Shown: positions 55,637 through 64,000, counted from the stretch's first letter. The stretch is DNA of 64,000 bases from Aquabacter sediminis (GCF_028863665.1 NZ_JARBFX010000005.1:248001-312000); one strand, 5' to 3'. Numbers and translations are program-made. The notes: generated by a model not told the origin, from the sequence alone.

Positions 55637-57392
55637 GAGTCACCCATTTCTTGCCGAGATAAGCCTCGATGACCGCAGGGTTGCGGGTGACGACCTCGGG
55701 CTCGCCATCCACCAGGACGGCGCCGTGGTCCAGCACCAGGAAGTGATCCACCAGGCGCACCATGGCCTGCATGGTGTGCTCGATGATGACGATGGTAACC
55801 CCTTCTCGCGCAAGGCGTTGCACCACGGCGACCACCTCGTCCGCCTCGCCATGGCCAAGCCCGGCCAGGGTCTCGTCGAGCAGCAGAAGGCGGGGTTGGC
55901 CGGCCAGCGCCCGGGCCAGCTCCATCAGCCGCAGCTCCTTGGTGGTGAGCTCCGCCGCCACCTTGTCGGCCACTGCGGAAAGACCAGCACGGGTCACCGC
56001 GTCATCGGCGAAGCGCAGCGCCTCCTCCTCGCTTTTCGCCCGCACATAGGCTCCCACCCGGACGTTCTCCCGCACGGACATGCGCGGGAAGGGGCGCATG
56101 ACCTGGAATGTCCGGCCGACGCCGGCCTCGCACAATTCGTGCGGCCGGCGGCCCACCATCTCCTTGCCGTCGAACGTCACCGTGCCCGTATCCGGCTTGA
56201 GGAAGCCGTTGAGAAGGTTGAACAATGTGGTCTTTCCGGCCCCGTTCGGGCCGATGATGCCGAGGATCATGCCCTCGTGCACATCGAAGCTGACATCCTG
56301 CACCGCCTTCAGGCCGCCGAAGGCCTTGGAGAGGCCCCGCACCGACAGCAGCACCTTGCCGCTGCGCTCCCGCCGCTCCCGCGCGGGGGAGGGGGTGAAG
56401 GCCACCACATGGTCCGGCAGAACCGGCGCCACTGATGCAGGCGCCACCGAGCGCTTGCGCCACCAGTCGCGCACCTTCCAATAGACCCCCTCGGGTGCCA
56501 TCAGGATCACCGCCATGATGGCGATGCCGAAGATGACGCCCTGGATGCCGGGCACCCGCGCGCCCAGTTCCGCGTGCAGGATTTCGGACACCGGAATCAG
56601 CACCGCGGCGCCGATCAGCGGCCCCCAAACGGTGCCGATGCCACCGAACATGGACACGGTGAGCGCCTGGGCGGACACCAGCATGCCGAACACCGAAGGC
56701 GGCGTGACCACAAGCAGGACCACGGCATAGAAGGCGCCCACGGCGCCGGCGATGGCGCCGGACAAGCAGATGGAAAAGAGCTTCCAGCGCAAAGTGTTGA
56801 TGCCTGCTGCCTCTGCCGCGGCCTCATTCTGCTTGATGGCGAGCAGGGCGACGCCGAACCGGCAGCCCTCCACCCAGCGGGTGATGAGCACGACGATGAG
56901 CAGCATGGCGAGGGCGACGAAGGTGTACATGCGCGGATCGGAGAATTGCATGTACGCGAACGGCGTCTCCCTTTTGATCGGGATGGTCAGCTCCTGGTAG
57001 CCGAGCCACTCGAAAATATATAGCAACGCCAAAGGGTAAGCCAACATCGCCAGAGCGAAGTAGTGGCCCTTCAGACGGAAGGTGGGGAAGCCGATGAGCA
57101 GGCCGGCAATGCCGCCGATGACCGCCGAGATGGGGATGGAGATCCAGGGCGAGATGTCGAAATAGATCTGCCCGAGAACGGTCGCATAGGCGCCGAGCCC
57201 GAAGAAGGAGGCGTGGCCGAAGGAGACCAGGCCCGTATAGCCGGAGAGGAGATTCCAGGACAGGCCAAAGCAGGCCCAAACCAGCACCAGCGTGAGGGTG
57301 AGCTGGTAGTAGGAATTGGTGACCACCAGGGTCACGGCGGCGTAGATCGCCGCGACGATCAGCAAGGGGGCGAGGGAGCGAAGGGTCTGCAT
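55623..57392 (-). CDS. Fused LivM permease-LivG ATPase
   Basis: A 589-residue fusion. Residues 1-325 form the LivM-type permease (about eight to ten helices; LSWNLLSGYTGLVSFGHASFFG and AGINTLRWKLFSICLSGAIAG). A linker of about 30 residues follows, then a LivG-type ATPase (about 355-589) with GPNGAGKTTLF, a signature region in which the usual LSGG is replaced by LTTKELRLMELARAL, and RLLLLDETLAGLGHGE in place of DEP. The start is the ATG at 57392, which shares one base with the livH stop. The fusion is uninterrupted in this sequence. Confidence 0.93.
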   Translation of the reverse strand: MQTLRSLAPLLIVAAIYAAVTLVVTNSYYQLTLTLVLVWACFGLSWNLLSGYTGLVSFGHASFFGLGAYATVLGQIYFDISPWISIPISAVIGGIAGLLIGFPTFRLKGHYFALAMLAYPLALLYIFEWLGYQELTIPIKRETPFAYMQFSDPRMYTFVALAMLLIVVLITRWVEGCRFGVALLAIKQNEAAAEAAGINTLRWKLFSICLSGAIAGAVGAFYAVVLLVVTPPSVFGMLVSAQALTVSMFGGIGTVWGPLIGAAVLIPVSEILHAELGARVPGIQGVIFGIAIMAVILMAPEGVYWKVRDWWRKRSVAPASVAPVLPDHVVAFTPSPARERRERSGKVLLSVRGLSKAFGGLKAVQDVSFDVHEGMILGIIGPNGAGKTTLFNLLNGFLKPDTGTVTFDGKEMVGRRPHELCEAGVGRTFQVMRPFPRMSVRENVRVGAYVRAKSEEEALRFADDAVTRAGLSAVADKVAAELTTKELRLMELARALAGQPRLLLLDETLAGLGHGEADEVVAVVQRLAREGVTIVIIEHTMQAMVRLVDHFLVLDHGAVLVDGEPEVVTRNPAVIEAYLGKKWVTHAHA

Positions 57393-58348
57393 CACGTCCT
57401 CTCCACCATGCGGCCGAAAAAGCCCTGCGGACGCAGGAAGATAATGAGCAGGAAGACGACGAAGATCGCCGCGTTCTGGAGCTGCGTGGGCAGGACAAGG
57501 GTGGACAGCTGCTGCACCAGGCCGATGGTCATGCCACCCCAGAAAGCGCCCGTGATGGAGCCCATGCCGCCGAGCACCACGCCCGCATACATGACGATCA
57601 CGTATTCCAGGCCGATGAAGGGATGGAAGGGATAGTTGGTGGCCAGCAGCCCGCCGGCGAGGGCGGTCACGGCGGTGCCAAGGCCGAAGGCGATGCGATA
57701 GGAGCGGTCGATGTCGATGCCCATGTAGGTGGCCGCAACGGGATTGTCCGCCGAGGCGCGCAAGGCCTTGCCGAGGCGCGTCCGGGCGATCAGCAGCCAG
57801 AGGCCGACCATGGCAACGACCGAGAACAGAGCCGCTATCCCTCGAGACTTGTTGACGAAAATGGAAACGAAGTCGCCCCAGAACGGACCCAGTTCCCAGG
57901 CGCTTGAGGACAGCGGCGTGCGGATGGAGGCGAGCACCGAGCCGAAGACGATGAGCCCGCCATTCTGCAGCACCAGCGCGATGCCGAGCGTCAGGATGAG
58001 TTGCGCGAAGTGACCTTCGCCTTCCAGTTGCGCGGTGCGCTGGCCCGTGACGCGCGAGATGAGCACCTTGTGGATGAAATAGCCGAACAGGAACAGGAGC
58101 GGCGCCGACAACACGATGGCCACATAGGGGCCGATCACACTGCCGAAGATGGTCTGTATTCCAAAGGTCAGGAACAGATAATAGGCAGCGTACATGCCGA
58201 GCATCATGAAATCGCCCTGGGCGAAGTTGATGACGCGCATGACGCCGAAGATGAGGCCCAGGCCCACGCACATGAGCCCGTAGATCGCCCCTGCCAGAAT
58301 GCCGGCGGCCAGCGCCTGGAGGATATTCTCGACCATCTGCGACGTCAT
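57392..58348 (-). CDS. livH: Branched-chain amino-acid type ABC permease LivH
   Basis: A 318-residue permease with about eight helices. GLGLIFGVMRVINFAQGDFMMLG near residue 30 and GLEYVIVMYAGVVLGGMGSITGAFWGG near 250 are LivH hallmarks. First of the transporter genes in the block; a 122-base gap separates it from the MmgE/PrpD gene, enough for an internal promoter. It shares a base with the fused livMG gene. Confidence 0.94.
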   Translation of the reverse strand: MTSQMVENILQALAAGILAGAIYGLMCVGLGLIFGVMRVINFAQGDFMMLGMYAAYYLFLTFGIQTIFGSVIGPYVAIVLSAPLLFLFGYFIHKVLISRVTGQRTAQLEGEGHFAQLILTLGIALVLQNGGLIVFGSVLASIRTPLSSSAWELGPFWGDFVSIFVNKSRGIAALFSVVAMVGLWLLIARTRLGKALRASADNPVAATYMGIDIDRSYRIAFGLGTAVTALAGGLLATNYPFHPFIGLEYVIVMYAGVVLGGMGSITGAFWGGMTIGLVQQLSTLVLPTQLQNAAIFVVFLLIIFLRPQGFFGRMVERT

Positions 58349-58470
58349 GGCTGCATCCTCGCAGCCAGGCGCGCAGTGCCGCGCGGCACCGTCTTCATTG
58401 CGTTGGTCCTCCCAGTTTTAAGCCGGGCTTTGTGCCCGTTGGTCAAATCCCTTCCGCTGAGCGAAAAGGC

Positions 58471-59886
58471 TTACGCATGCAGTGAGTTGGCCGTCGCGGC
58501 CGCGCGCACGGCGCTGTCGGATGGTGTTGCGCAGAGGGCCGCGATCCGGCCGGCATCGGCGGAGCGCTCGAGCTCGTCCACGCGCTCTTCGATCTCTTCA
58601 GCCCGGCCGGCCCCGATCACCGCGCCGGCCGCCAGGCGAAAGCGCTGGCGGATTTCGCTTTCGGTGGCGGGAATGACGTCGGGGAGGCGCCGGCTGATGG
58701 TGGCGCCGCCGGCAAGCTGCACCACCACCTCGGCGCCTTGGGCGGCGGGAAAGCGGGCGGTGAATTCCGCATCGCGCTCCAGGCGGATCAGCGCCGCGAG
58801 ACGCAGGATTTCAGGTGCGTCCAGGCGGCGATAATTGTCTTCCTCAACCGCCCCCCGCACCAAGGCGGCGGCGACGCCGTACTGGATCGACATCTTGGCC
58901 TGGAGCGCCCGCTCATAGGGGCCGGTGAAGTCGCAGCCGGGATACCGGATGGCCGCTTCCGGGAGCAGGACGGTGACCTCGCGTATGGTCTCGCGGCCGT
59001 CAATCTGCTGCGCTACCCGCAGGGCGGCTTGGGTTGCGGTCTGGGCGAAATTGCACGCGGGGGCCGGCTTGTTATAGACGGCCAGCACCTCGGCTTGCCC
59101 GCGCGGGAAGAGCGTCACGGGCTGGGACAGAGGCGAGCGCCGGAAAGCCATCGCAAGCCCTGCCTCGCCCTCCAGGATATAGTCGGAGCCCATCGCGCCG
59201 GCGCGGGCGAGGTCCACAGACAGGATGGCCGCCCGCGCCGCGAAGCCCGGATGGAAATACATGTCGCTGCTGCCTTCATGAGGCCATTGATTGAGCCCGC
59301 CCGAGGCATTTGCGCCCAGCGCCAGTGCGGAGGCGCTCTGGCTTTCCGACAGGTCGAGGAGCCGGCTTCCCGCTGCCGCGCCCGCAATGGGGCCAAGGAG
59401 GCCCGTGGGACGGAACAGGCGGGCAAGGTCAGCATTGAAGAGCGCCCGCCCCAGCCGACCGCCCACCTCGTAGCCGACTGCGGCTGCGGTCAGGAATGCC
59501 GCGCCCGACACCGGTGCGCGCTGGCTAAGCGCCAGGAGCACCGGCCAGATCACCACGCCGTGATGGCCGATGCTGGCGGCATGCATGTCCTCCCGCACCA
59601 GCCCATGGCCGGCGGTGGCGTTGGCGAAGGCCGCATCGCCCACGGGGGCCGTGACGGACGTGCCGATGATGGTGGCGCCTTCGCTGGTACGGGGCGCGAC
59701 GGAAGCGGCCTCGCGGCTCCAGGGTAAATCGGCGGCCTCGAAGGCGCAGGACAGGAAGTCCAGCAGGCATACCTTCAGCTTGTCTCGCGTGGCGGCGGAG
59801 AGGTCGTCAAGGCGCGTCGCCCGCGCCTGGAGCGCGAGGGTGCGCGAGATGGAAAGCGGGCGCGCGGCCGCGTCCAGCATCGTCAT
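58471..59886 (-). CDS. MmgE/PrpD-family protein
   Basis: A 471-residue protein of the MmgE/PrpD superfamily, which includes 2-methylcitrate dehydratase, cis-aconitate decarboxylase and related acid isomerases. Family segments are DFLSCAFEAADLPW, ANATAGHGLVREDMH and KPAPACNFAQTATQAAL (where methylcitrate dehydratases have KPYPCC-like sequence), plus IRYPGCDFTGPYERALQAKMSIQYGVAAAL. It probably acts on a tricarboxylic or branched dicarboxylic acid from the imported compound. No prpB or prpC is nearby, so the methylcitrate cycle is not indicated. Confidence 0.88.
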   Translation of the reverse strand: MTMLDAAARPLSISRTLALQARATRLDDLSAATRDKLKVCLLDFLSCAFEAADLPWSREAASVAPRTSEGATIIGTSVTAPVGDAAFANATAGHGLVREDMHAASIGHHGVVIWPVLLALSQRAPVSGAAFLTAAAVGYEVGGRLGRALFNADLARLFRPTGLLGPIAGAAAGSRLLDLSESQSASALALGANASGGLNQWPHEGSSDMYFHPGFAARAAILSVDLARAGAMGSDYILEGEAGLAMAFRRSPLSQPVTLFPRGQAEVLAVYNKPAPACNFAQTATQAALRVAQQIDGRETIREVTVLLPEAAIRYPGCDFTGPYERALQAKMSIQYGVAAALVRGAVEEDNYRRLDAPEILRLAALIRLERDAEFTARFPAAQGAEVVVQLAGGATISRRLPDVIPATESEIRQRFRLAAGAVIGAGRAEEIEERVDELERSADAGRIAALCATPSDSAVRAAATANSLHA

Positions 59887-60011
59887 GGATGCGTCTCCTC
59901 GACCTTTTGCTTGTTGGCCCGTCCTGCCGTCGGCGGCGTGGGACGCAGCTTCTTTGTTCGCCTTTGCGATGTCTGGAGCGCGCCCGGGGCTTGGACCCGG
60001 ACGCGCGAGGA

Positions 60012-60908
60012 TCAGCCGCGGATCTCAACCCCCGCCCATTCCTCGGAGAGGCGGGCGATGCTCGTGAAGTCGGACTCCGCGCCATACTTGGCTTGTGTCA
60101 GGGCCAGGATCTGGCGCACCACGGCGCCCATGATCATGGGAATGCCCATGGCTTCGGCCTCGTCCAGGCACAGGCGAACATCCTTGTAGGACAGGCCGGT
60201 GGCGAAGCCGAAATCGAAGGTGCCGGGAAGCACAGATCGGGGGAACTTGTCCTGGGTGGCGCTGTTGCGGCCGGACGAGACATTGATGATGTCCAAGAGG
60301 ATCTTGGGATCGAGCCCGGCCTTCACGCCCATGGCCATGCCCTCGGACGAGATGACCAAGGCGGCCGCCGCCAGCAGGTTGTTGACGAGCTTGGCCGTCT
60401 GGGCAAGGCCGGCCTTCTCGCCGGTATAGAAGAGCTTGCCGAAATGCTTGAGGATCGGCTGCGCCGTGGTCTCATAGACCTCGCGCGGGCCGGAGATCAT
60501 GAGCGCCAGCGTGCCGCCCTTGGCGCCCGCAATGCCGCCGGAGACGGGGGCATCGATCAGCGCGATGTCGCGCTCCGCCAAACCTTTAGAAACGAATTGC
60601 GAGGCGCCTGGGCCGGAGGTGGACAGGTCGATGACCGTGCGCACGGCATTGCCGCGGGAGATGCCGCCCTCGCCGATGGTCACGGCCTTGACTATGTCGG
60701 GCGTGGGCAGGCTGAGGAGGACCGTCTGGGCCGTCGAGGCCACCTCCAGCGGAGAAGCCGCAAGCCGTGCGCCCCGCGCCACCAGCGGCGCCGTGGCGGC
60801 CGCCTGGGTGTCGAAGACGCACAATTCATATCCCGCATCCAGCAGGCGGCCCGCCATCGCGCTGCCCATGCGGCCGAGACCCACGAACCCTACAAGTTCA
60901 CCTGACAT
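60012..60908 (-). CDS. NAD(P)-dependent beta-hydroxyacid dehydrogenase (3-hydroxyisobutyrate dehydrogenase-like)
   Basis: A 298-residue oxidoreductase. The Rossmann motif is GFVGLGRMGSAMAGRLL (about 7-23), the substrate loop is DAPVSGGIAGAKGGTLALM (near 120) and the catalytic Lys is in GLAQTAKLVNNLL (Lys near 169). The family includes 3-hydroxyisobutyrate, tartronate-semialdehyde and related dehydrogenases. The ATG at 60908 is chosen for length and motif placement; the frame starts at 60965. First structural gene of the block. A sequence shared with the LysR/SDR promoter lies 130 bases upstream. Confidence 0.9.
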   Translation of the reverse strand: MSGELVGFVGLGRMGSAMAGRLLDAGYELCVFDTQAAATAPLVARGARLAASPLEVASTAQTVLLSLPTPDIVKAVTIGEGGISRGNAVRTVIDLSTSGPGASQFVSKGLAERDIALIDAPVSGGIAGAKGGTLALMISGPREVYETTAQPILKHFGKLFYTGEKAGLAQTAKLVNNLLAAAALVISSEGMAMGVKAGLDPKILLDIINVSSGRNSATQDKFPRSVLPGTFDFGFATGLSYKDVRLCLDEAEAMGIPMIMGAVVRQILALTQAKYGAESDFTSIARLSEEWAGVEIRG

Positions 60909-61037
60909 GACGCTTCCCCGGCGCTCTCTTGGCGCTCCCTGGCCGCATGCAGGTCCAATCCCCAAGGGGCATCCTGCTGCGGCTCGTCGATTGTGGGGGA
61001 AGGCTAAACCGGAGAATTGGCGAACGTCATTGCCGTT

Positions 61038-61052
61038 TCCGGCATAACAGAT
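61038..61052 (-). promoter_or_regulatory. Candidate LysR site A
   Basis: TCCGGCATAACAGAT on the plus strand, 130 bases before the dehydrogenase gene. It matches site B at 62090 in 13 of 15 bases and has the same orientation relative to the minus-strand genes. Confidence 0.5.
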
Positions 61053-61055
61053 TTC

Positions 61056-62018
61056 TCACCCCTGATCTTCGCGCTGCAGCGTGGAGGTGGAGACCGGCAT
61101 GTTGGACGACCAGGCGCCCCGCCGCACCAGTTCCTGCACCTGCCGCCGCACCATGGAGGCGAGCGCCCGCGTGGAGAAGGTGGTGGGGCGCTGGCTGGAG
61201 GTGGCGAGGATCAGCTGGCGGGTAATGACCGGATCGACAATGGACCAGCTTTTCATCCGCCCCGCCTCGATCAGATGCCGCGCCGGGCCATAGGACAGCA
61301 AGGTATAGCCGATGCCGTTTTCCACCAGGCTCAAGGTCGAGGGCATGGCATCCACCTCAATGATGACGTTGAGGTCGATCTCCGCCTCGCTCAGCAGCGA
61401 ATCCACCACCAGCCGCAGTCCGTGGGGCCGGGAGGGAATGATCATCGGGATTTCCGGGAGCCGGCTCGCCGGAATGGGCCCGTCGGGAAGGCCGAGCGGA
61501 TCGTCGATGGCGCCCAGCAAATTGATCTCTTCCTGGAGGAGCGGCTCGGCGCGCAGATTGGAAGTGCGGGGTGCGTTGTAGAGCACGGCCACGTCGATTT
61601 TGCCGGTGGCGAGCCATTCCAGCAGATGGCCGGAAAAGCCTTCCACCACGCGGATCGCCACCATGGGAAACTCGGCGCGGAAGGTCTTCACCAGGGGCAC
61701 GGTGAGCACCGCGCCCACGGAGGGGGGCATGCCCAGGGCAACCGTGCCGCGCGGAGAGGAGCGCAGGGCCGTCACCTCGTCGGTCGCGCGGGTGACGGTG
61801 TCCAGCACATTGCCCGCATAGCCGTGCAGCAGCTTGCCCGCCTCGGTCAGCACGATGCCGCGCCCGTTGCGGTAGAAGAGCTCGATGCCCAGTTCCTCCT
61901 CCAGCGACTTGATCTGCCGCGACAGGACCGGCTGGGCCACCGAGAGGACGGCGGCCGCACGCGAGAAGGAGCCGAATTCGGCCAGTGTCGTGAAGGCCTT
62001 GAGCTGCTTGAAGTCCAT
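61056..62018 (-). CDS. LysR-family transcriptional regulator of the ten-gene block
   Basis: A 320-residue LysR regulator. The HTH (MDFKQLKAFTTLAEFGSFSRAAAVLSVAQPVLSRQIKSLE, partly shown) is of the Nac/Cbl-like group; the effector domain follows (about 90-300). It is divergent from the SDR gene and lies upstream of the dehydrogenase-MmgE-Liv block on the same strand. A 15-base sequence occurs in both its own promoter and the promoter of the block, suggesting it binds both. The effector is probably an organic acid of the pathway. Confidence 0.88.
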   Translation of the reverse strand: MDFKQLKAFTTLAEFGSFSRAAAVLSVAQPVLSRQIKSLEEELGIELFYRNGRGIVLTEAGKLLHGYAGNVLDTVTRATDEVTALRSSPRGTVALGMPPSVGAVLTVPLVKTFRAEFPMVAIRVVEGFSGHLLEWLATGKIDVAVLYNAPRTSNLRAEPLLQEEINLLGAIDDPLGLPDGPIPASRLPEIPMIIPSRPHGLRLVVDSLLSEAEIDLNVIIEVDAMPSTLSLVENGIGYTLLSYGPARHLIEAGRMKSWSIVDPVITRQLILATSSQRPTTFSTRALASMVRRQVQELVRRGAWSSNMPVSTSTLQREDQG

Positions 62019-62089
62019 CCCTGGTCCGCTTTTCTGTTGCTTGGCTCTATTGCTTGGCCGCCCCTTGTGGCGCGGGCGGCGGCGCCAAA

Positions 62090-62104
62090 TCCGGAATAAC
62101 AGTT
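62090..62104. promoter_or_regulatory. Candidate LysR site B
   Basis: TCCGGAATAACAGTT, 72 bases upstream of the LysR start and 175 bases upstream of the SDR start, in the 260-base divergent promoter region. Pairs with site A at 61038. Confidence 0.5.
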
Positions 62105-62278
62105 AGCACGCGGGCGAGTGCGGACACAGCGCGCCTCATCTGACAGTGTTCGCGTCCGCAGACGCCCATCTCGTCTCACCGCCAATCAAAGGGCGCACGT
62201 CTTCCCAAGGGCCATGCTCGCGGCAGGAGGCGCGTGCCGCCGCACGGCCATCCAAGGCCGGCGTCAGGGAGGACACAA

Positions 62279-63019
62279 ATGCCTGAAGACAAGACGGAAA
62301 CAGCGCTTCTCACCGGTGCCGCCGGCGGCTTCGGCCGGGCCATCGCCCGCGCCTTGATCGCCTCGGGACGCAAGGTGGTGCTGGTGGATCGCAACAAGGA
62401 GGCTCTCGTGGCCTTCGCGGCGGAACTGGGCGCCAATGCCTTGCCCGTGGTCCTCGACATTTCCGACTATCCGGCGGTCGACCGCCTGCTTGACCAGGTG
62501 CCCGCAGCCTTCGGCACGGTCGACATCCTCATCAACAATGCCGGCCACGACATTGGCGGGCGCATGCCCTTCGTGGAGGGCTCGGCCGACGACTGGACGG
62601 GGATCATCCAGACCAATCTCATCGGCACCATGCGGGTGACGCGCGCGGTACTGCCGCCCATGGTGAAGCGCGATCGCGGCCATGTGGTGAATGTCTCGTC
62701 CATCAATGCGGTGCGCCTGGTGCCGGACATGACCGCCTATTCCACCTCCAAGGCGGGCGTGCGCATGTTCACGGAGACCTTGCGGGGCGAACTGACGGAG
62801 AGCGCCGTGCGCGTGACCGAGATCCTGCCGGGCCTTGCCCGCACCGGCATCATCCGCACGCGCTACCGGGGGGACGAGGAGAAGGAAAAGGCCTATTTCG
62901 ACCAGTTCAAGATGGCGCTCGACCCGGAAGACGTGGCCCGCACCATCCTCTTTGCCCTCGACCAGCCGCCTCACGTCCAGATCGCCGAGATCGTGGTTCT
63001 GCCGGTGAACCGCTACTGA
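62279..63019 (+). CDS. Short-chain dehydrogenase/reductase
   Basis: A 246-residue classical SDR. The cofactor motif is TGAAGGFGRAIARAL (about 9-23) with Asp in VVLVDRNKEAL favouring NAD. NNAG, Ser in VVNVSSINAVR and Tyr-x3-Lys in AYSTSKAGVRM make up the catalytic set. The ATG at 62279 has AGGGAGGA upstream. It is close to NADP-3-hydroxy-acid dehydrogenases (YdfG-like; LPGLARTGIIRTRYRGDEEKE near the C-terminus). Divergent from the LysR gene and probably under its control. Confidence 0.9.
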   Translation: MPEDKTETALLTGAAGGFGRAIARALIASGRKVVLVDRNKEALVAFAAELGANALPVVLDISDYPAVDRLLDQVPAAFGTVDILINNAGHDIGGRMPFVEGSADDWTGIIQTNLIGTMRVTRAVLPPMVKRDRGHVVNVSSINAVRLVPDMTAYSTSKAGVRMFTETLRGELTESAVRVTEILPGLARTGIIRTRYRGDEEKEKAYFDQFKMALDPEDVARTILFALDQPPHVQIAEIVVLPVNRY

Positions 63020-63031
63020 TCGCCTCGGCCC

Positions 63032-63550
63032 TCACGCTTTGCGGGCATCCAGGAAGCGGCGGAAGGCCTCCAGCGTGGTTTCGGAGACATAGTGCTCCAT
63101 GCCTTCGGCATCGGTCTCGGCGGCCTCTGCGGGCACGCCGATGGCCACCAGAAGGTCCACCACGAGGCGGTGGCGGGCACGGACCCGCTCCGCCATGGCG
63201 GCACCCGCCCCGGTCAGGAAGACGCCGCGATAGGGGCGGGAGGTGACGAGCCCCTCCCGCTTCAAGCGCGCCAGAGCCTTGGTGGCCGTGGGGTGCGTGA
63301 CGCCCAGGCGACGGGCGATGTCGGTGACACGCGCTTCCCCATGCTCGGCGATGAGGTCGCCAATGAGCTCCGTATAGTCTTCGAGGATTTCCGCCGAGCG
63401 GGCCGTGCGGGCGCGGTCGAACCGGCAGGTGTCGTCGGTGCGGTTGTCGTCGGTGCGGTTGTCGTCCGCCCGGCTTTTCTCCGGCGCCCCTTCCGGCAGC
63501 GTGCTCTTCTGCGGCTCGCCCGTGACCGGCAATTTCGCGGTTCGCGCCAC
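63032..63550 (-). CDS. mntR: DtxR-family manganese-responsive regulator MntR
   Basis: A 172-residue MntR from the GTG at 63550, which has AGAGGA upstream (an ATG at 63610 is in frame but gives a long Arg-rich lead). A winged helix (RVTDIARRLGVTHPTATKALARL) is followed by the dimerisation/metal domain. Mn ligands appear as Asp and Glu in LEDYTELIGDL, His in RARHRLVV and the E-x2-EH of AEGMEHYVS. A 50-residue N-terminal extension with DDNRT repeats precedes the DNA-binding domain, unlike E. coli MntR. Divergent from mntH, which it should repress when Mn is ample. Confidence 0.9.
   Translation of the reverse strand: MARTAKLPVTGEPQKSTLPEGAPEKSRADDNRTDDNRTDDTCRFDRARTARSAEILEDYTELIGDLIAEHGEARVTDIARRLGVTHPTATKALARLKREGLVTSRPYRGVFLTGAGAAMAERVRARHRLVVDLLVAIGVPAEAAETDAEGMEHYVSETTLEAFRRFLDARKA
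63431..63460 (-). repeat. 15-base tandem repeat in the mntR N-terminus
   Basis: Two perfect copies of GTCGTCGGTGCGGTT (plus strand) plus a partial third encode repeated Asp-Asp-Asn-Arg-Thr blocks in the extension. Confidence 0.9.
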
Positions 63551-63627
63551 TCCGTTTCCTCTCCGGGCCGTCCGAGCCGGGAGGCCCAGGACGGAATGAA
63601 ATTTGCGCACACTATGAAGCCGTGGCT

Positions 63628-63643
63628 ACGGATTGCAATCCGT
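63628..63643. promoter_or_regulatory. Perfect 16-base palindrome upstream of mntR
   Basis: ACGGATTGCAATCCGT is fully self-complementary. It lies 78 bases before the mntR start in the divergent promoter region. Confidence 0.65.
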
Positions 63644-63739
63644 GCCGTACGTGGTCGCTTTTGAAAGCCTGCTAGCCCCTTACACGTCGTGCCCATCGCC
63701 CCTTGGCCTTTCGTCGCAGCAGGAAGGCTCTTGCAATAG

Positions 63740-63757
63740 ATGTAGCCGAGGCTACAT
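63740..63757. promoter_or_regulatory. 18-base palindrome before mntH, candidate MntR operator
   Basis: ATGTAGCC-GA-GGCTACAT: perfect 8-base arms with a 2-base centre, 34 bases before the mntH ATG. The position and form suit a dimeric MntR or Mur operator. Confidence 0.75.
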
Positions 63758-63790
63758 TTATTGGTGCCAGCAACAAGACGCCTCCATGCC

Positions 63791-64000
<210 letters not shown>

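Noticed and set aside
57393-58271. N-terminal 293 residues of the long frame that runs through the fused permease-ATPase gene
   Set aside because: This part lies out of frame inside livH and is Arg/His-rich shadow; the true start is the ATG at 57392.
58471-59886. 2-methylcitrate dehydratase (PrpD) call
   Set aside because: No prpB or prpC nearby and the KPYPCC-like active-site stretch differs, so only the superfamily is named.

Overview
The window is high-GC, gene-dense chromosomal DNA from an alphaproteobacterium, most likely Hyphomicrobiales and plausibly Xanthobacteraceae. Evidence: an F1-only atpHAGDC operon with no F0 genes beside it, an EnvC-CtpA pair, an ECF sigma/NrsF pair of Caulobacter type, many Tat-exported binding proteins, and paired palindromic repeats of a kind common in this class. 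I see no phage, insertion sequence, CRISPR array, rRNA or tRNA.

Layout. 1-11190 is mostly housekeeping: envC-ctpA, atpHAGDC, rppH, a GNAT acetyltransferase, rplU-rpmA and an acyl-CoA thioesterase. 11197-16231 is a minus-strand aromatic-catabolism set (MHS transporter, extradiol dioxygenase, MhpA-type hydroxylase, IclR regulator). 16817-18436 is a compact exosortase locus: a tiny His/Gly-rich candidate substrate, an exosortase with its Cys-Arg-His triad, and a translationally coupled membrane-anchored partner. 18586-19783 holds an ECF sigma factor and its NrsF anti-sigma factor. 19916-29089 is a patchwork of small enzymes and regulators, including mtnK. 29174-30637 encodes a cytochrome b and a Tat/lipobox molybdoenzyme. 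30672-36698 looks like a lipid-linked-sugar cluster. 36847-42529 is a seven-gene GntR-ABC-RidA-PLP enzyme-HAD operon. Then come dps, a TctD/TctE-like two-component system and the divergent ABC transporter it probably controls. 50097-62018 is a ten-gene minus-strand block (LysR, dehydrogenase, MmgE/PrpD, a branched-chain amino-acid type transporter with a fused LivM-LivG and two tandem LivK copies, PcaC-like protein, Ldh-type oxidoreductase). The window closes with an SDR, mntR and the start of mntH.

Main regulatory observation: the ECF gene is preceded by GTAACG-N16-CGAATG, and an identical promoter (same hexamers, same spacing) lies 72 bases upstream of mtnK. A one-mismatch version precedes a Cys/Met-family PLP enzyme gene. 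This suggests an NrsF-controlled sigma factor reaching into sulfur amino-acid metabolism. The most novel-looking protein system is the one-substrate exosortase locus. No ECF-type promoter was seen in front of it, so the two are adjacent but not shown to be linked.
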